From Campylobacter gracilis (GTDB lineage: Bacteria; Campylobacterota; Campylobacteria; Campylobacterales; Campylobacteraceae), in assembly GCF_001190745.1 (NCBI RefSeq), contig NZ_CP012196.1:1240001-1304000 (forward strand): a stretch of 64,000 nucleotides of DNA. Reading direction: 5' to 3'. Below are positions 44,433 through 54,779 of this stretch, one piece after another. Each line of letters begins with the position of its first letter. Position 1 is the first letter of the stretch. The position numbers and the translations under genes were made by a program. The notes under the pieces were generated by a model that worked only from the letters and a program-made list of their open reading frames with translations, was not told the origin of the DNA and did not search any database.

Positions 44433-45085
44433 TAGTAATTTACTCCCCAGATAGATATACCGATGCTTCCACCGATTTTGCCATTTTTAGTGGCATTGAT
44501 ATCCATCTTATTTACATCTACGATCATCTCCGATTGTTCTATAAGGTTGATATACCTAAGGACGTTCGAAAATGCTCCTTCAAATTTCACATCTATATCC
44601 AGCAAAGCTTCAGGCTGAAAAATTTGTTTGATGCTAGGCTCTCTTCTATCGCTGTGAATAGCATAAATTTTAATATTGTTATTCTCTGCGATCGTTGAGA
44701 GGCTATCCATAAATTTAGCCCAGTTCTTTTCATTATAGGTAAGCTTTGAAATTTCATTTAGCTTGTCGTCTAGATACCCACGCTCTTCAATGATATTGTT
44801 AAGGTTGGTCTTAGCACCATTGAGGATATTGCGCTTATTATTAACAAAAGCCTCAGGATCACCACCAAAAAACTCGTTATACTCTCTTTGTGCACCCTCA
44901 AGCTTAGTCGTGGCAGTACTTAGATTTGTTTCGCTCTCTTCTAAATACGGATCCGCATAGTTACTCAAAATAAAGTAAGCTACCAAACCTACAAACAACA
45001 AAGCTATGTAAAAATAGTTATTTGCACTATTTCCCTTGGAGGCAAACCATTGATCAAGTTGATCTAATGAACTTTTCTTTTTCAT
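44432..45085 (-). CDS. PilO-like inner-membrane protein of the cts operon
   Basis: 217 residues: short cytoplasmic N-terminus, one membrane helix (about 24-43), a coiled coil (about 50-110) and a ferredoxin-like C-terminal domain (about 125-217). This is the architecture of PilO, partner of PilN in the alignment complex of type IV pilus systems. It overlaps the PilM/N-like gene by a single base (TAATG type) and ends at the ctsR start. Confidence 0.75.
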   Translation of the reverse strand: MKKKSSLDQLDQWFASKGNSANNYFYIALLFVGLVAYFILSNYADPYLEESETNLSTATTKLEGAQREYNEFFGGDPEAFVNNKRNILNGAKTNLNNIIEERGYLDDKLNEISKLTYNEKNWAKFMDSLSTIAENNNIKIYAIHSDRREPSIKQIFQPEALLDIDVKFEGAFSNVLRYINLIEQSEMIVDVNKMDINATKNGKIGGSIGISIWGVNY

Positions 45086-46605
45086 TATTTAACCTCCACA
45101 CTGATATTACTATCGTAAAAGACGGTTTTATTACCCTCTTGTAGTGCGATTGTTTTGGTATCCACGCCATACCCCTCTTTTTTACTGATATCCTCTAAAA
45201 GCTCGGTCATTTGCTTATCGTTTTTGGTGCGCACCTGAACAGTTAGAGTCCTATTCTCATCACCGATCCTAACCATATTGCCCTTATTTTTAACGACCAT
45301 ATTGGTTAGCTCGAAAATAGAAACGCCTTTCATGGCGTAATTGTTTTTCTTATCTGAGATAGCGTTAATTAGTTCGCGCCTATCGTTAAGCTCCTTACCA
45401 CTCTTAGCAGCCTGAGCATTTACCTCTTTAGTCTCTTTATCCAAACGCGCACTTTCGGCTCTAGCAGGAACCATCTGATCTTCTAATCCCTGATATTCGC
45501 TAGTTTTATCATTAGCTACCATATTATTATAATAGCCGTAGCCAAAATTATACGCAGGATACACAGCGCCAAGTAAGCAGCCTAGCAGCATATAGCCTAT
45601 CAGCTTGCCGGTTGATCTTTGGGTCAAAGGTGGAGGTCTCATAAACGGCGAGTAGTTGTGATCGTCGTCTTTAGTAACTAAATAATCTTGACCTACCAAG
45701 AACATCAAAATATCTAGCTGAGTGAGCGGATAATCTTTTGCGTTGATTGCAACGTTAAAATTAAAATCCTTGTATCTTAGCTTTAGATTATTTTCTACAA
45801 AAACCTCGATCGCAGGAATTTTACCGATATCCGTTCCGATATAAACGTTTTGAATATTGACGTTGTAAATTTTACTAATACCGTTCAACACGTCGTTGAT
45901 ATAGTAAAACATATCGTCAAAAATTTGGATCATATAATCGCGTTCGGTCGGATTTTCTAAATTTACTCCCTGCTTGGAGAGCAGTCTATAAAAGCTCTCT
46001 TCATCGACCCTGCTACCGACTAGCTCGACATATTTTTCATGCAAAAATTTTAGGTTGTATCTTACTTGGCGGGATTGAAAATATTCGCCGTTTTGATACA
46101 CTACCAAAAACGCATCGTCGCGTTGCAAGTAGATGAAGCAGTCGATTCCGTCGCGAGTTAGAACGCCTCTATTATACAAGCCCTCGTATAAAAACGGAGC
46201 CATAGCCACATAGTCGATGTAGTTCGTCCTAGCGGCGATCGCATCGAATTCTGAAGTGAGTTTGGCATTATCTACGACAAAGACGTTGAAAATTCTATCA
46301 TCGCCGCCAGCGCCTATTACCTCACTATAGGTGATTTTGTAATCCAAAGCGGTGTCAAGCCCCAGCTCCTCATACACCTTAACGACGATCGCATCTAAAA
46401 GATCCGCGTCCTCTACCGATCTGCTTATCTCAACCGTCGCAGTCATTATATCCTTATACGGAATATATGAGACGTAAGTTTCCTTCGCACGATTCGCTTT
46501 TGAGAAGTCGTGCTCGAAAACTTCATTCTCACTTAGACCGAATATGGTTTGCGTGACTTTGTTAATCGCAACAATCGAACTAGCATTTTTACTATTCTTT
46601 GCCAT
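45085..46605 (-). CDS. PilM-PilN-like fusion protein, first gene of the cts operon
   Basis: 506 residues from ATG 46605, which has GGAAGTGGAG upstream; a longer frame to 46671 overlaps the promoter and era. The first 330 residues are cytoplasmic and resemble the actin-like PilM fold in length and pattern. One membrane helix follows (about 335-360, LIGYMLLGCLLGAVYPAYNFGYG). Then come a coiled coil (about 370-430) and a PilN-like ferredoxin domain. In type IV pili these are separate proteins, so here the PilM-PilN contact seems made covalent. Confidence 0.72.
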   Translation of the reverse strand: MAKNSKNASSIVAINKVTQTIFGLSENEVFEHDFSKANRAKETYVSYIPYKDIMTATVEISRSVEDADLLDAIVVKVYEELGLDTALDYKITYSEVIGAGGDDRIFNVFVVDNAKLTSEFDAIAARTNYIDYVAMAPFLYEGLYNRGVLTRDGIDCFIYLQRDDAFLVVYQNGEYFQSRQVRYNLKFLHEKYVELVGSRVDEESFYRLLSKQGVNLENPTERDYMIQIFDDMFYYINDVLNGISKIYNVNIQNVYIGTDIGKIPAIEVFVENNLKLRYKDFNFNVAINAKDYPLTQLDILMFLVGQDYLVTKDDDHNYSPFMRPPPLTQRSTGKLIGYMLLGCLLGAVYPAYNFGYGYYNNMVANDKTSEYQGLEDQMVPARAESARLDKETKEVNAQAAKSGKELNDRRELINAISDKKNNYAMKGVSIFELTNMVVKNKGNMVRIGDENRTLTVQVRTKNDKQMTELLEDISKKEGYGVDTKTIALQEGNKTVFYDSNISVEVK

Positions 46606-46642
46606 AACACTCCACTTCCAAATGAAATTTTCTACGCTGCTA

Positions 46643-46671
46643 ATACTAATAGAAATAAAATAAAATGTCAA
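46643..46671 (-). promoter_or_regulatory. Promoter of the cts operon
   Basis: On the minus strand TTGACA (46671-46666), 17-bp spacer, TAGTAT (46648-46643). It overlaps the era stop and lies about 35 bp before the cts start, in an AT-rich stretch. Confidence 0.6.
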
Positions 46672-47537
46672 TAGATAAAATCGGTTTTCACCATAAATTC
46701 GTCATTTTTCCAGCTTTTTTTTACAAAAACTGTTAATTTTAAGTAAATTTTGACCTTAGAAAAATTTGAAATTAACTTTTTGGCTCGAATTCCGATCCGT
46801 TTGATCGCCTCGCCGTTTTTGCCGATCAACATCTCTTTGTGTGAATTGCTGTCCGTTATGATCCGCGCATACACCGAGGTTAGACCCGGTTTTTCGACTA
46901 CTTTTTCCATCACGACGTCGCTGCAATACGGGATCTCGTCACTCATACTCTCAAAGATCGCCTCAAGTATGAAGTCGCGATAAATTTCGCGTTCGTTGGT
47001 CGCGCTTAAAATTTCGGGGTCGTAAAAATACTCGTGCTCGGGCAAAATTTTACAAATTTCGTCCAAAACCTGCTTTTTATAGACCTTTTTTTTGATGCTA
47101 ACGGGGATTATCGCTTCGAATTTATCGGTAAATTTTTGATATTGCAGCAGCTTTTGCACGATCTTTTCGTCATTTACTTCGTCAATTTTAGTTAAAATCA
47201 CGATGTGTTTGATGCCTGCGTTTAAATTTAAAAATTTTTCGTATTCCGCGGTATCATCGTGTACCGGCGCCAAAAACAGCACCAAATCGCAACCCTCAAT
47301 AGCTCCGAGCGCTACTTCGACCATCAGCTTATTCATCAGCTTGGCGCTTTCGTGCAGCCCCGGCGTGTCCGTGAAAATCACCTGATCTGTGCCGTTCATC
47401 GCGATGCCGTTAATCTTACGGCGCGTGGCGTTGATTTTGTGCGAGACGAGCGAAATTTTCTCGCCGCAGAGATAGTTTAACAGCGAGCTCTTGCCCGCAT
47501 TCGTCCGCCCGATGAGCGTTACAAATCCGCTTTTCAT
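46668..47537 (-). CDS. era: GTPase Era
   Basis: 289 residues from ATG 47537, preceded by AAGGAA; the longer frame to 47597 begins with no family-like residues. P-loop GRTNAGKS (10-17), DTPG switch II, and LTKIDEV as the G4 motif. The C-terminal KH domain has [20 protein letters not shown]. Era assists 30S ribosome assembly by binding the 16S rRNA 3' end. It is the upstream neighbour of the cts operon on the same strand. Confidence 0.92.
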   Translation of the reverse strand: MKSGFVTLIGRTNAGKSSLLNYLCGEKISLVSHKINATRRKINGIAMNGTDQVIFTDTPGLHESAKLMNKLMVEVALGAIEGCDLVLFLAPVHDDTAEYEKFLNLNAGIKHIVILTKIDEVNDEKIVQKLLQYQKFTDKFEAIIPVSIKKKVYKKQVLDEICKILPEHEYFYDPEILSATNEREIYRDFILEAIFESMSDEIPYCSDVVMEKVVEKPGLTSVYARIITDSNSHKEMLIGKNGEAIKRIGIRAKKLISNFSKVKIYLKLTVFVKKSWKNDEFMVKTDFIY

Positions 47538-48050
47538 ATTTTCCTTAAATTTATAAAATTTTATCCTGCTTGCGACTGGGGCATTAAACCATAGCAAGCA
47601 AATTTAAAATCTCGTTTTGCGCAGGCTGGCTCTTGCACGAGCGGCTAAATTTTGAAATTCTGCCATCACATAAGTGGGTAAAATTTAAAATTTCAAGCTG
47701 CACGGTAGCGCTAAATTCCGCTCCCCTAGGCGCAAAATTTTATCTATTTCAAATTCTGCGCGCCGTAAATTTTGCGGCTTCATAAATTAACAGCGAAATT
47801 TTAAATTTCATCCCACGACTACATTATATATAACCCGCACCGCGCAGAATTCAATCATCCTAGAAATTTTACAGACTTAAAATTTTAAAGCATCGCCAAA
47901 TTTAAAAGGACGAAATTCTGCGCATTTTAAAATTCCGCTACATTTTGCGCCCGAAATCCCAGCGCTTTGCAAATTCTAAGAGCGCATAATTTTCGCTATC
48001 CGCAAAATTCCGCGACTCTGCAGAATTCTAAGAGTAGCTACCGCGCCGCC
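47538..48050. other. Intergenic stretch between hslU and era
   Basis: About 510 bp, no gene. AAATTT/AAATTC words alternate with GC-rich fragments. I see no clear terminator after hslU. Confidence 0.6.
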
Positions 48051-49385
48051 TTATAAAATGTATTTCGCCAGATCCTCGTCGCTTGCGATGCCTGCGAGCT
48101 TTTCGCTTACGAGCTTTTCATCCACGACGATCTTTTGCCCTTTAAACTTATCCGCTTCGAAGCTGATATCCTCAAGCACCTTTTCCATTATCGTATGCAG
48201 CCTTCTAGCGCCGATGTCTTCGACTTTTTCGTTCGTGCTTGCCGCAAATTTCGCGATCGCCTTGACTCCGTCCTCGCTAAACTCCAGCTCCACACCCTCG
48301 GTCTTTAAAAGCGCCGAGTACTGCTTAAGAAGCGAATTTTTCGGCTTGGTTAAAATTTCACACAGCGCCGCCTCGTCTAAGCTGTCAAGCTCGACGCGAA
48401 GCGGAAAACGTCCCTGAAGCTCGGGTATGAGATCGCTCGGCTTGCTGATATGAAAGGCGCCCGCGGCGATAAAAAGGATGTGATCGGTATCGATATTGCC
48501 GAATTTCGTGCTTACGCTGCTGCCCTCCACGATCGGAAGCAGATCGCGCTGCACGCCCTCTTTGCTCGGATCCTGCCTGCCGCTATTGCCACTTGAAACC
48601 GCCACCTTATCGATCTCATCGATAAAGATGATGCCCTCGTTTTGCGCGCGCCTAACGGCTTCGGCTTTGATGCTCTCCATATCGAGGACCTTCTCGCTAG
48701 CCTCGCTTTTGAGGGCAACCTTGGCGTCTTTGACCTTCATCTCTTTTTTGCTTTTGCGCGTCGAAATTCCGATTACTTTGATGAAGCTTTCCTGCATATT
48801 CGCCATCTCGGGCGGCAAATTTGGATTTGACTCAAGCGCGTTTTCGCTTACTTCGATCTCGATGCTAAGATCGTCCAGATCGCCGCGCTCGAGCTTAGCT
48901 GCCATCTTTTCGTAGCTTTTTTCGTAATCTGCGATCTTCTCCTCGCTCGCTCCGCGCGGAAGCGGCGGAAGGACTTTTTCTAAAATTTTACGCTTGATGT
49001 AATCATCGATCTTGTCTTTGTTCTTTTCAAATTCCTCGCCGCGCACTAAATTTACCGACGCAGCGGCCAGATCGCGCACCATGCTCTCCACGTCGCGCCC
49101 CACAAAGCCTACTTCAGTATATTTGCTCGCCTCGACCTTAATAAAAGGAAGTCCAAACATCTTCGAAAGTCTGCGCGCGATCTCGGTCTTGCCCACGCCG
49201 GTAGAGCCGATCATCAGGATGTTTTTGGGCATCACCTCGTTTTTCATCTCATCTTCGAGCGCCATTCTGCGGTAGCGATTTCGCAAAGCCACCGCTATCG
49301 TGCGTTTGGCGCTATTTTGTCCGATTATATATTCGTCTAGTTTCTCTACGATCTGCTTTGGCGTCATCATCTCTTTTCGTCCCAA
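48051..49385 (-). CDS. hslU: HslU, ATPase subunit of the HslUV protease
   Basis: 444 residues from ATG 49385. ATP-dependent unfoldase: Walker A GSTGVGKT (60-67), Walker [12 protein letters not shown], and [23 protein letters not shown]. The I-domain lies in the middle. HslU feeds substrates to HslV. The conserved family start MTPKQIV suggests initiation could be at ATG 49370 or 49367 instead, which would give ATGA-type coupling to hslV; the longer start adds GRKE only. Confidence 0.93.
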   Translation of the reverse strand: MGRKEMMTPKQIVEKLDEYIIGQNSAKRTIAVALRNRYRRMALEDEMKNEVMPKNILMIGSTGVGKTEIARRLSKMFGLPFIKVEASKYTEVGFVGRDVESMVRDLAAASVNLVRGEEFEKNKDKIDDYIKRKILEKVLPPLPRGASEEKIADYEKSYEKMAAKLERGDLDDLSIEIEVSENALESNPNLPPEMANMQESFIKVIGISTRKSKKEMKVKDAKVALKSEASEKVLDMESIKAEAVRRAQNEGIIFIDEIDKVAVSSGNSGRQDPSKEGVQRDLLPIVEGSSVSTKFGNIDTDHILFIAAGAFHISKPSDLIPELQGRFPLRVELDSLDEAALCEILTKPKNSLLKQYSALLKTEGVELEFSEDGVKAIAKFAASTNEKVEDIGARRLHTIMEKVLEDISFEADKFKGQKIVVDEKLVSEKLAGIASDEDLAKYIL

Positions 49386-49915
49386 ATTGCGTATGTTTTG
49401 ATGTTCTCATTCGTGTAAATGCAAATCTCGCCCGCGATTTTAAGGCTTTGCTTTACGAGCTCCTCTTCGTCTAAGCTTGCAAATTTATCCAAAGCTCGCG
49501 CCGCGCTAAGAGCATAATTTCCGCCGCTTCCGATCGCTGCGATCTTGCCGTCGTCCGGCTCTACCACATCACCCGTGCCGCTAAGCAGAAAGATATTTTT
49601 GCGATCCAGCACCAGCATCATCGCTTCGAGCTTTCGCAAATACTTATCCTTGCGCCACTGCTTGCTAAATTCTATCACAGCCCTTAAAAGATCGCCCTTT
49701 GCGCCATCTAAGCACTTTTCAAACATATCAAAAAGATTAAACGCATCGGCGGTGCTGCCCGCAAAGCCCGCCAAGACGTTACCCTCTTTGCCGATCTTTC
49801 GAATTTTAGTCGCATTACCCTTCAAGACGGTGTTTCCGAACGTAACCTGCCCGTCGCCACCGATGACAGAGCCCTTCGCGCCTTTGTAGGCTAAAATGGT
49901 AGTCGCTTCAAACAC
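49367..49915 (-). CDS. hslV: HslV, peptidase subunit of the HslUV protease
   Basis: 182 residues, starting at GTG. The N-terminal threonine protease fold reads [23 protein letters not shown]; Thr5 would be exposed after removal of the four preceding residues, as in other Campylobacter Hsl[18 protein letters not shown] is a family hallmark. The gene overlaps rplI by 8 bp upstream and hslU by 19 bp downstream, so the three are co-expressed. Confidence 0.93.
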   Translation of the reverse strand: MFEATTILAYKGAKGSVIGGDGQVTFGNTVLKGNATKIRKIGKEGNVLAGFAGSTADAFNLFDMFEKCLDGAKGDLLRAVIEFSKQWRKDKYLRKLEAMMLVLDRKNIFLLSGTGDVVEPDDGKIAAIGSGGNYALSAARALDKFASLDEEELVKQSLKIAGEICIYTNENIKTYAIWDEKR

Positions 49916-50351
49916 TAGCCACCTCTATCTCAAATTTAGCGCTTATGCCATGCTTTAGCTTGACATTTACGTCGTAAATCCCGGTCGTTTTGATAGCCTC
50001 GGTCTCTAAAATTTTCTTATCGATTTCGATCCCTTTTTGCTCTTTTAGCGCGGTTGCGATCTCATCTTTGGTCACCGAGCCAAAAAGCGCGCCACTCTCG
50101 CCCGTCTGCTTTACGATCTTTACGCGGATCTTAGCTAGCTCCTCGGCTAGTTTTTGCAAGCTTGCGACCTCGTATTTTTCTAGCTCGGCTTGCTTTTTCT
50201 TATCCGCTTCAAATTTACGCAAAACCTCAGTCGTAGCGGCTTTGGCGTAGCCTTTGCCAATTAGGAAGTTATTGCCGTAGCCGTCCTTGACCTCCTTTAC
50301 CTCGCCCGCCTTTCCGAGCCCTTTAACGTCTTTGATTAGTAGTACTTTCAT
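49908..50351 (-). CDS. rplI: Ribosomal protein L9
   Basis: 147 residues with the L9 N-terminal signature: [32 protein letters not shown] long connecting helix (about 41-75) and a C-terminal domain follow. It binds 23S rRNA. It is the first gene of the rplI-hslV-hslU unit, with AAAGGAT upstream. Confidence 0.95.
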   Translation of the reverse strand: MKVLLIKDVKGLGKAGEVKEVKDGYGNNFLIGKGYAKAATTEVLRKFEADKKKQAELEKYEVASLQKLAEELAKIRVKIVKQTGESGALFGSVTKDEIATALKEQKGIEIDKKILETEAIKTTGIYDVNVKLKHGISAKFEIEVASV

Positions 50352-50396
50352 CCATTATCCTTTCAAATTTAGCTTTAAATTTATAAAATTTTATAA

Positions 50397-50452
50397 GCGG
50401 CGCGGGCGGATTTAAAATTTCGTGAAATTTTATGAAATTCGCCCGCAGCCGC
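50397..50452. repeat. Long imperfect inverted repeat between argG and rplI
   Basis: GCGGC-GCGGGCG at the left (50397-50408) pairs with CGCCCGC-A-GCCGC at the right, and AAATTT words between them extend the stem. It may act as an argG terminator, although no long run of T follows. Confidence 0.4.
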
Positions 50453-50532
50453 TCGCTACTTTTCTGATAAATTTTAAAATTTCGTTTTGTGAAATCCGCC
50501 TGCACACCTTACCACTATAGGCAAAATTTCAT

Positions 50533-51756
50533 CTAAAGCTTGCGTCCGTTCTTGCCTGCGATGATAAATCTTAGCGCGCTTAGCTTGATAAATCCGTCGC
50601 CGTCTTTTTGATTGAAAACCTTGTCCTCTTCAAACGTCACAAAATCGGTATTAAACAAGCTATCGCTCTTGCTTTCCCTGCCCAGCACAGTCACGTTGCC
50701 CTTATAAAGCTCTAGCTTAACCTTGCCGTTTACATGCTCTTGGGATTTGTTTATCAGCTCTTGAAGCAGCAAGCGCTCAGGGCTGAACCAAAAGCCGTTG
50801 TAGATAAGCTCGGCGTAGCGCGGCATTAGATCGTCTTTTAGATGCGCCGCGCCGCGATCTAGCGTGATGCTCTCGATCGCGCGGTGAGCCTTTAGCATGA
50901 TCGTGCCACCCGGAGTTTCGTAGCAGCCGCGGCTCTTCATGCCGACGTAGCGGTTTTCAACAAGATCAAGCCTGCCGATGCCGTTTTTAGCGCCGAGCTC
51001 GTTAAGCGCTGCCAGCATTTCGTGCGGCTTAAGCGCCTTGCCGTTTAGTTTTACGGGATCACCATGCTTGTATTCAATCTCGATGATCTCGCTCTTATCT
51101 GGCGCATTTTTAGGGCTTACGGTCCATCGCCACATATCCTCTTCGGGCGCATGGGCGGGATCTTCCAGCACCAAGCCCTCGTAGGAGATATGAAGGATAT
51201 TCGCATCCATCGAATACGGCGACTTGCCGGGCTTTGAAGCGATGTCGATGCCGTTTTTCTTAGCGTAGGCAAGTAGCTTCTCGCGAGAGTTCAGATCCCA
51301 CAGCCTCCACGGCGCAATCACCTTAATATCGGGATTTAGCGCGTATGCGCCAAGCTCGAAGCGAACTTGGTCATTGCCCTTGCCGGTCGCGCCGTGGCTT
51401 ATGGCGTCCGCACCGGTTTTTTTCGCAATCTCAACCAGCTTTTTAGCGATCAACGGGCGCGCAATCGATGTGCCTAAAAGATATTCGCCCTCATAGACGG
51501 CATTTGCGCGAAACATCGGAAATACGTAATCGCGCACAAATTCCTCGCGCAGATCCTCTACGAAGATATTTTCCTTTTTGATGCCTAGTTTCAAAGCTTT
51601 GTTTTTGATTGGCTCCAAATCCTCGTTCTGACCGATATCTGCGGTGAAAGTCACCACATCGCAGCCGTAAGTATCGCCGAGCCACTTTAAAATAATGCTA
51701 GTATCTAGTCCTCCGGAATACGCCAAAACGACCTTTTTTACATCTTTTTTTGCCAT
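50533..51756 (-). CDS. argG: Argininosuccinate synthase
   Basis: 407 residues from ATG 51756, with AAAGGA upstream; the open frame reaching 52056 antisense to the S4 gene is spurious. ATP-PPi P-loop AYSGGLDTS (12-20); [11 protein letters not shown] and [20 protein letters not shown] are typical. It joins citrulline and aspartate in arginine synthesis. It is divergent from the S4-tsaE-lptB operon. Confidence 0.94.
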   Translation of the reverse strand: MAKKDVKKVVLAYSGGLDTSIILKWLGDTYGCDVVTFTADIGQNEDLEPIKNKALKLGIKKENIFVEDLREEFVRDYVFPMFRANAVYEGEYLLGTSIARPLIAKKLVEIAKKTGADAISHGATGKGNDQVRFELGAYALNPDIKVIAPWRLWDLNSREKLLAYAKKNGIDIASKPGKSPYSMDANILHISYEGLVLEDPAHAPEEDMWRWTVSPKNAPDKSEIIEIEYKHGDPVKLNGKALKPHEMLAALNELGAKNGIGRLDLVENRYVGMKSRGCYETPGGTIMLKAHRAIESITLDRGAAHLKDDLMPRYAELIYNGFWFSPERLLLQELINKSQEHVNGKVKLELYKGNVTVLGRESKSDSLFNTDFVTFEEDKVFNQKDGDGFIKLSALRFIIAGKNGRKL

Positions 51757-51844
51757 CTCAAATCCTTTACGTAAAATTTGGCGAAATTCTACCAAAAATA
51801 GTTTAATAGTTGCTTTTAAGGCAAATATCGCTAAACTCACACCT

Positions 51845-52090
51845 ATGAGAATCGATAAATTTTTAAACGCAGTAAATATCACCAAGCGCCGCGCCATCAG
51901 CGAAGATATGTGCAAAAGCGGCGTCGTAGCCGTAAACGGCGCGGCAGTAAAGCCCGCCAAAGAGCTTAAAATCGGCGACGTTATCACTATAAGTTTTTTG
52001 GATAGAAAACAAAGCTTTAAAGTCCTAGCCTTTCCTAGCGCAAAAAATACGCCCAAAAGCGAGCAGGCAAAGTATGTCCAAGAGCTTTGA
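51845..52090 (+). CDS. S4-domain RNA-binding protein (RqcP/HslR-like)
   Basis: 81 residues from ATG 51845, [25 protein letters not shown]..., an almost pure S4 domain with [21 protein letters not shown]. Such small proteins bind rRNA or stalled 50S-tRNA complexes (HslR, RqcP). A longer frame starting at 51695 runs antisense to argG and lacks family residues. It overlaps tsaE by 17 bp. Confidence 0.85.
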   Translation: MRIDKFLNAVNITKRRAISEDMCKSGVVAVNGAAVKPAKELKIGDVITISFLDRKQSFKVLAFPSAKNTPKSEQAKYVQEL

Positions 52091-52481
52091 ACTCATCTGC
52101 GGCGAGGATGAAATTTCACGCCTCGTGCAGGCTCTGCCAAAAAGCGGCATAATATTGCTAATCGGCGATCTTGCCAGCGGCAAAACGACTCTTGCGCGCG
52201 CGATCGTGCGGGCGCACGGGTTAGACGAGCACGTGAGCTCACCTACGTTTTCGATCATGCAAAATTATGGCCAAATTTATCATTACGACATCTATAACGG
52301 CGGCTGTGAGGGGATTTTAAAAAACGGACTATTTGAAAATTTATTTGAAGAGGGGCTTCATCTGATCGAATGGGCGGATGAAAATTTGATAAATTTACTT
52401 AAAAAATATGAGCTTGATTTTTGCGTAGTGAGGATCACGCCGCACGCGCAAGGGCGAAAATACGAGGTAAGCTATGCATAA
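52074..52481 (+). CDS. tsaE: tRNA threonylcarbamoyladenosine biosynthesis ATPase TsaE
   Basis: 135 residues. Walker A GDLASGKT (31-38), [13 protein letters not shown] and HYDIYN...EWAD are TsaE hallmarks. It supports t6A formation on tRNAs reading ANN codons. It overlaps the S4 gene by 17 bp and lptB by 8 bp. Confidence 0.93.
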   Translation: MSKSFELICGEDEISRLVQALPKSGIILLIGDLASGKTTLARAIVRAHGLDEHVSSPTFSIMQNYGQIYHYDIYNGGCEGILKNGLFENLFEEGLHLIEWADENLINLLKKYELDFCVVRITPHAQGRKYEVSYA

Positions 52482-53196
52482 ACTGGAAGTCAGGGGTCTA
52501 AAAAAAACCATAAAAGGCACGCCGATCATTAAGGGCATCTCACTAGAGCTTTACAACGGCGAGATCGTAGGGCTGCTAGGGCCCAATGGAGCGGGCAAAA
52601 CCACGACGTTTTATATGATCTGTGGGCTGATAAGCGCTAGCGGTGGTGATATCTTGCTTAATGAGAACAGCATCGCGAAGGTTCCGCTTCACAAACGCGC
52701 TAAGCTCGGCATCGGCTACCTACCACAAGAAAGCAGCATCTTTAAGGAGCTCAGCGTTGAAGAAAATTTAATGCTCGCTGCAGAGATTACCTATAAAAAT
52801 AAAGCGGAAGCCTCACGCAAAGTCGATGAGATGCTAAATCTACTCAACATCGAGCCGATCAGATTGCGCAAGGGCGTGAGCCTAAGTGGCGGCGAGCGCA
52901 GGCGCTGCGAGATCGCGCGGAGCCTGATGATAACGCCGAAATTTCTACTTTTAGATGAGCCGTTTGCGGGCGTCGATCCGATCGCCGTTAACGACATCCA
53001 AAGCATCGTGCGCGATTTAAGCGATCTTGGCATCGGCGTGCTCATCACCGATCATAACGTCCGCGAAACGCTTGCGATCTGCGACCGCGCCTACGTCATT
53101 AAAGACGGTGAGCTGTTCGCCGGCGGCACCGCAAAAGAGATAGCCAGTGATCCAAATGTCCGTAAATTCTACCTCGGCGAGGATTTTAGCATTTAG
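52474..53196 (+). CDS. lptB: LPS export ABC transporter ATPase LptB
   Basis: 240 residues. Walker A GPNGAGKT (36-43), LSGGERRRCEIARSL signature, LLLDEPFAGVDPIAV Walker B, and an H-loop ITDHNVRET. LptB drives LPS from the inner membrane with LptFG. In C. jejuni rpoN follows; here it does not, and about 760 bp of spacer follow instead. Confidence 0.93.
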   Translation: MHKLEVRGLKKTIKGTPIIKGISLELYNGEIVGLLGPNGAGKTTTFYMICGLISASGGDILLNENSIAKVPLHKRAKLGIGYLPQESSIFKELSVEENLMLAAEITYKNKAEASRKVDEMLNLLNIEPIRLRKGVSLSGGERRRCEIARSLMITPKFLLLDEPFAGVDPIAVNDIQSIVRDLSDLGIGVLITDHNVRETLAICDRAYVIKDGELFAGGTAKEIASDPNVRKFYLGEDFSI

Positions 53197-53960
53197 CCGC
53201 GCAGGGTTGCTTTAGTTCCTCTAGCTCCCGCTTCGGCGCGCGCATTAATTTCTGCGATTTAAATTTTACGATTTAAAATTCAAGTGTACGGCTGCGATTA
53301 GTCGTGCACTTGAATTTCGCGTATTAAATTTTTGAAAAGTGCCCAGGTTCGTTTTAAAATTTTTAAATTTCAAAGGGCGTTTTGTGCACTGCAAATTTTA
53401 AATAATTTTTGCGGCAGGTTCTCTTTTCGCGACCGAAATTTTACACCCGCGGTGCATAAAATTTAAATCGCATTTTAATCGCGCTTTGTTTAAATTAAAT
53501 CAAATTTTAAAGCGTGTGACGTCTTTAAACGTAACGCTTTCATCTGCGCATCAAAATCACGCGGCAGTTTGCAAAAAATATTCGCTCGTAGAATTAAAAT
53601 TTTAAAGCAACAGCCTAAATAAATTACGTATGCAAAAACGCCCGCAGTTGCGCGATACGGCTTAAATTTCACGGCGTAATTCCGCGAGCGGCAGAGTAAA
53701 CCAAAGCGCACACAAAACCTACTCGCTTCGGCTTCGACGCATCAAATTGAAAGCGACGCGCGAAGCAAGGCTGTCCGACCCGCTAGAATTTTTCCGATTA
53801 AGCCACTTTGTTTAATTAAAATTGCGCTTTTATTTGCTCTGTGGGTTTAAATTTCGCTCATCTTAAAGCTCGCTGCGAATTTTAAAATTTTAACCTGGCA
53901 CTCGTCGCTTCCCTTAAAATTTTAAAATTCTTAAAATTTTGGCGAGATCAAGGAGAGATT
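53197..53960. other. Intergenic stretch after lptB
   Basis: About 760 bp without a supported gene; AAATTT words throughout. It contains a strong hairpin at 53277-53316. A short minus-strand frame (53490-53711) has no family features. Confidence 0.6.
53277..53316 (+). terminator. Strong 17-bp hairpin downstream of lptB
   Basis: AATTCAAGTGTACGGCT pairs with AGTCGTGCACTTGAATT across the loop GCGATT; two positions are G-T wobble. It begins about 80 bp after the stop. No long T-run follows, so it may be a terminator, an mRNA stabiliser or a small structured RNA. Confidence 0.5.
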
Positions 53961-54779
53961 ATGAAAAAAGTTCTACTTTCGTGCGCCTTGGCGGGCGCGC
54001 TTTTTGGCCTAGAGATCGACGGATTTAGCGCACCTAGTGGTTCACTCATTACCGATGACGCTTTTTATATCGCAAATCGCGGCAGTAGTGAAGATCCACA
54101 AGAGCGCGACGGCTTCATCAGCCGCATAGTAAAAAATTCTAATGTCGTGGAGACTAAATTTATAAGCGATCTGATAAATCCGGGCGGAATGGCGCAGATC
54201 GGCGACGTGCTCTACGTGTGCGATCTGGACGCGATCAGGGGCTTTAGCAAAGGCCAGGAGGTTTTCAATCTAAAAATCGAGGGAGCGCAGGCCTTAAACG
54301 ACGTCGTAGCGCTCGGCAGCGAAGTTTTGCTCGCAAGCGATCCCGCACGTGGAACGATCTGGCGCATCGACCTGCTCTCGCGCACCGCGGATGAATTCGT
54401 ACGCATCGATCCATCGCTAGGCAGCCCAAACGGACTTTTGGCTAAAGGCGATAAGCTTCTGATCACTACATTCGATCTTAGCGGAAAGGTTCTGGGGCGC
54501 GTGCTAAGCATGGATTTGAAATCCCGCGAAATTTCGATCTTTGCCAATATGAAGGGGGTTTTCTACGGCATAGTGCGCGGAAAAAACGGCGAAATTTTAA
54601 TCAGCGACTGGGGAGAGGACCTTTTAAGCGGTAAAATTTGGCGTATCGATGCAAACGGACAGATACGCAAAATAAACCTCGGCGCGATGCAAAGACCTGC
54701 AGACATCTCAAGTGACGGCAAGGTTTTATTGATCCCAAAAACGTTGGAAAACAAGGTGGAGCTGATAAATTTGCCCTGA
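53961..54779 (+). CDS. Secreted beta-propeller (SMP-30/NHL-like) protein
   Basis: 272 residues with a signal peptide (MKKVLLSCALAGALFG). The rest has repeated four-strand units with GMAQIGDVLYVCD, SPNGLLAKGDKLLITTFD and GKIWRIDANGQIRKI motifs, like SMP-30/NHL propellers, so a periplasmic propeller of about six blades. No metal-binding residues are clear enough to name an activity. AAGGAGAG lies before ATG 53961. It is flanked by gene-free DNA on both sides. Confidence 0.75.
   Translation: MKKVLLSCALAGALFGLEIDGFSAPSGSLITDDAFYIANRGSSEDPQERDGFISRIVKNSNVVETKFISDLINPGGMAQIGDVLYVCDLDAIRGFSKGQEVFNLKIEGAQALNDVVALGSEVLLASDPARGTIWRIDLLSRTADEFVRIDPSLGSPNGLLAKGDKLLITTFDLSGKVLGRVLSMDLKSREISIFANMKGVFYGIVRGKNGEILISDWGEDLLSGKIWRIDANGQIRKINLGAMQRPADISSDGKVLLIPKTLENKVELINLP

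Noticed and set aside
47538-48050. Hidden small gene between hslU and era
   Set aside because: Only AAATTT-rich spacer; no frame with start signal and coding character.
51695-51844. N-terminal extension of the S4 protein
   Set aside because: Antisense to argG, not S4-like; the family start MRIDKFL is at 51845.
51757-52056. N-terminal extension of argG
   Set aside because: Antisense to the S4 gene; the ArgG family begins [16 protein letters not shown] at 51756.
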